Below are positions 4,958 through 5,317 of a stretch of 5,317 bases of DNA, in pieces. The position numbers and the translations under genes are program-made. Position 1 is the first letter of the stretch, and each line of letters begins with the position of its first letter. The notes under the pieces were generated by a model, which saw only the letters and a program-made list of their open reading frames with translations, did not search any database and had not been told where the DNA came from. Source of the stretch: a bacterium (GTDB lineage Bacteria; Bacteroidota; Ignavibacteria; Kapaibacteriales; Kapaibacteriaceae); assembly GCA_020050895.1 (NCBI GenBank), contig JAGVJW010000104.1, positions 1-5,317 on the forward strand. The letters run 5' to 3'.

Positions 4958-5317
4958 ATGGTTATTGTTCAGACGATATTCATATTGTGCGTTTGTATCT
5001 GTGCAAGTATCGATGGGAAGGCAGCGAGCGCCAATCTGCAGGTTGTCCATAACAGTGCCGATCCGGCACTTGTTTCGGTAGATGTATACATGAACGGTGG
5101 TTTGAAGTACGACGATATGCAGTTTCGTACATCATCCGCTGTAGATCAACTTACGTTCACTAGCCCAGTAATTATTAGTGTTGCATATGCTTCAAGTACC
5201 AGCGAAGCTGATGCTTTTTTCAGGGATACCATAAACCTCTCTGATAATGCAAACATCATTCTCATTTTAACAGGTGTCCTCAATCCCTCGATGTTTGCTC
5301 CCAATCCAAGCCCGAAC
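4958..5317 (+). CDS. Secreted DUF4397-type domain protein (3' partial)
   Basis: First 120 codons of an exported protein that runs off the window without a stop. Residues 1-25 form a signal peptide: a hydrophobic core (residues 2-18) with three Cys, then a polar stretch and a likely cleavage after AASA (22-25). The n-region has no Lys or Arg, which is unusual. The mature part opens with NLQVVHNSADP (26-36), VSVDVYMNGG (39-48) and a beta-rich continuation with a TGVLNP turn (105-110). This matches the R/L-x-x-H-x-(S/A)-x-D-x-x-x-VDVYxNG pattern of DUF4397 beta-sandwich domains, found in cell-surface and secreted proteins, in Bacteroidota/Chlorobiota often in longer proteins with a type IX secretion C-terminal signal. 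That end is outside the window. Molecular function is unknown; adhesion or surface structure is a guess. The 202-base gap before it suggests its own transcription unit; the best -10-like match is TACAAT at 4888-4893, without a clear -35. Confidence 0.78.
   Translation, partial: MVIVQTIFILCVCICASIDGKAASANLQVVHNSADPALVSVDVYMNGGLKYDDMQFRTSSAVDQLTFTSPVIISVAYASSTSEADAFFRDTINLSDNANIILILTGVLNPSMFAPNPSPN

Overview
The window looks like ordinary chromosome from a Bacteroidota/Chlorobiota-type (FCB group) bacterium. The pointers are weak individually but agree: a bifunctional long Rel protein, short lipoproteins with free-standing lipoboxes, a secreted DUF4397-type protein of the kind common in that group, mixed use of Shine-Dalgarno (SD) sites, and a TAnnTTTG-like promoter ahead of nuoJ. 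Base composition appears fairly even, and all three stop codons are used normally. The taxonomic call is inference. I found no rRNA, tRNA, CRISPR array, insertion sequence or phage gene.

Layout. (1) The left edge holds the 3' part of a small heavy-metal-binding protein with a CPMHP...CPKCGM motif and a His/Asp-rich tail (+ strand). (2) Converging on it from the minus strand is an unrecognised lipoprotein gene. Its reading frame stops at 376-378 but continues in the same frame for 36 more sense codons to 265. The extra codons read like the genuine C-terminus, so the gene appears to carry a nonsense mutation, or the sequence has an error there. (3) A 207-base divergent intergenic region (898-1104) contains a short perfect inverted repeat overlapping a possible -35 element. 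(4) A complete 751-residue RelA/SpoT-family (p)ppGpp synthetase/hydrolase follows. (5) After a 62-base gap comes a tight three-gene cluster: nuoJ, nuoK and a thioredoxin-like lipoprotein with a CxC active site. (6) A 202-base intergenic region (4756-4957) holds three consecutive inverted repeats. (7) The 5' part of a secreted DUF4397-type protein runs off the right edge.

How the genes fit together. Rel sets the stringent-response alarmone level. NuoJ and NuoK are membrane subunits of the proton-pumping arm of respiratory complex I, but neither nuoH/nuoI nor nuoL/M/N flanks them here, so the complex I genes appear to be split. The thioredoxin-like lipoprotein is probably translated from the same message as nuoJK and would sit in the periplasm. 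The remaining genes are envelope or secreted proteins without an obvious shared pathway. No intergenic stretch exceeds 300 bases. I see no convincing new multi-gene system. The items most worth checking are the in-frame stop in the minus-strand lipoprotein, the detached nuoJK pair with its thioredoxin-like partner, and the altered RxKD motif in Rel.
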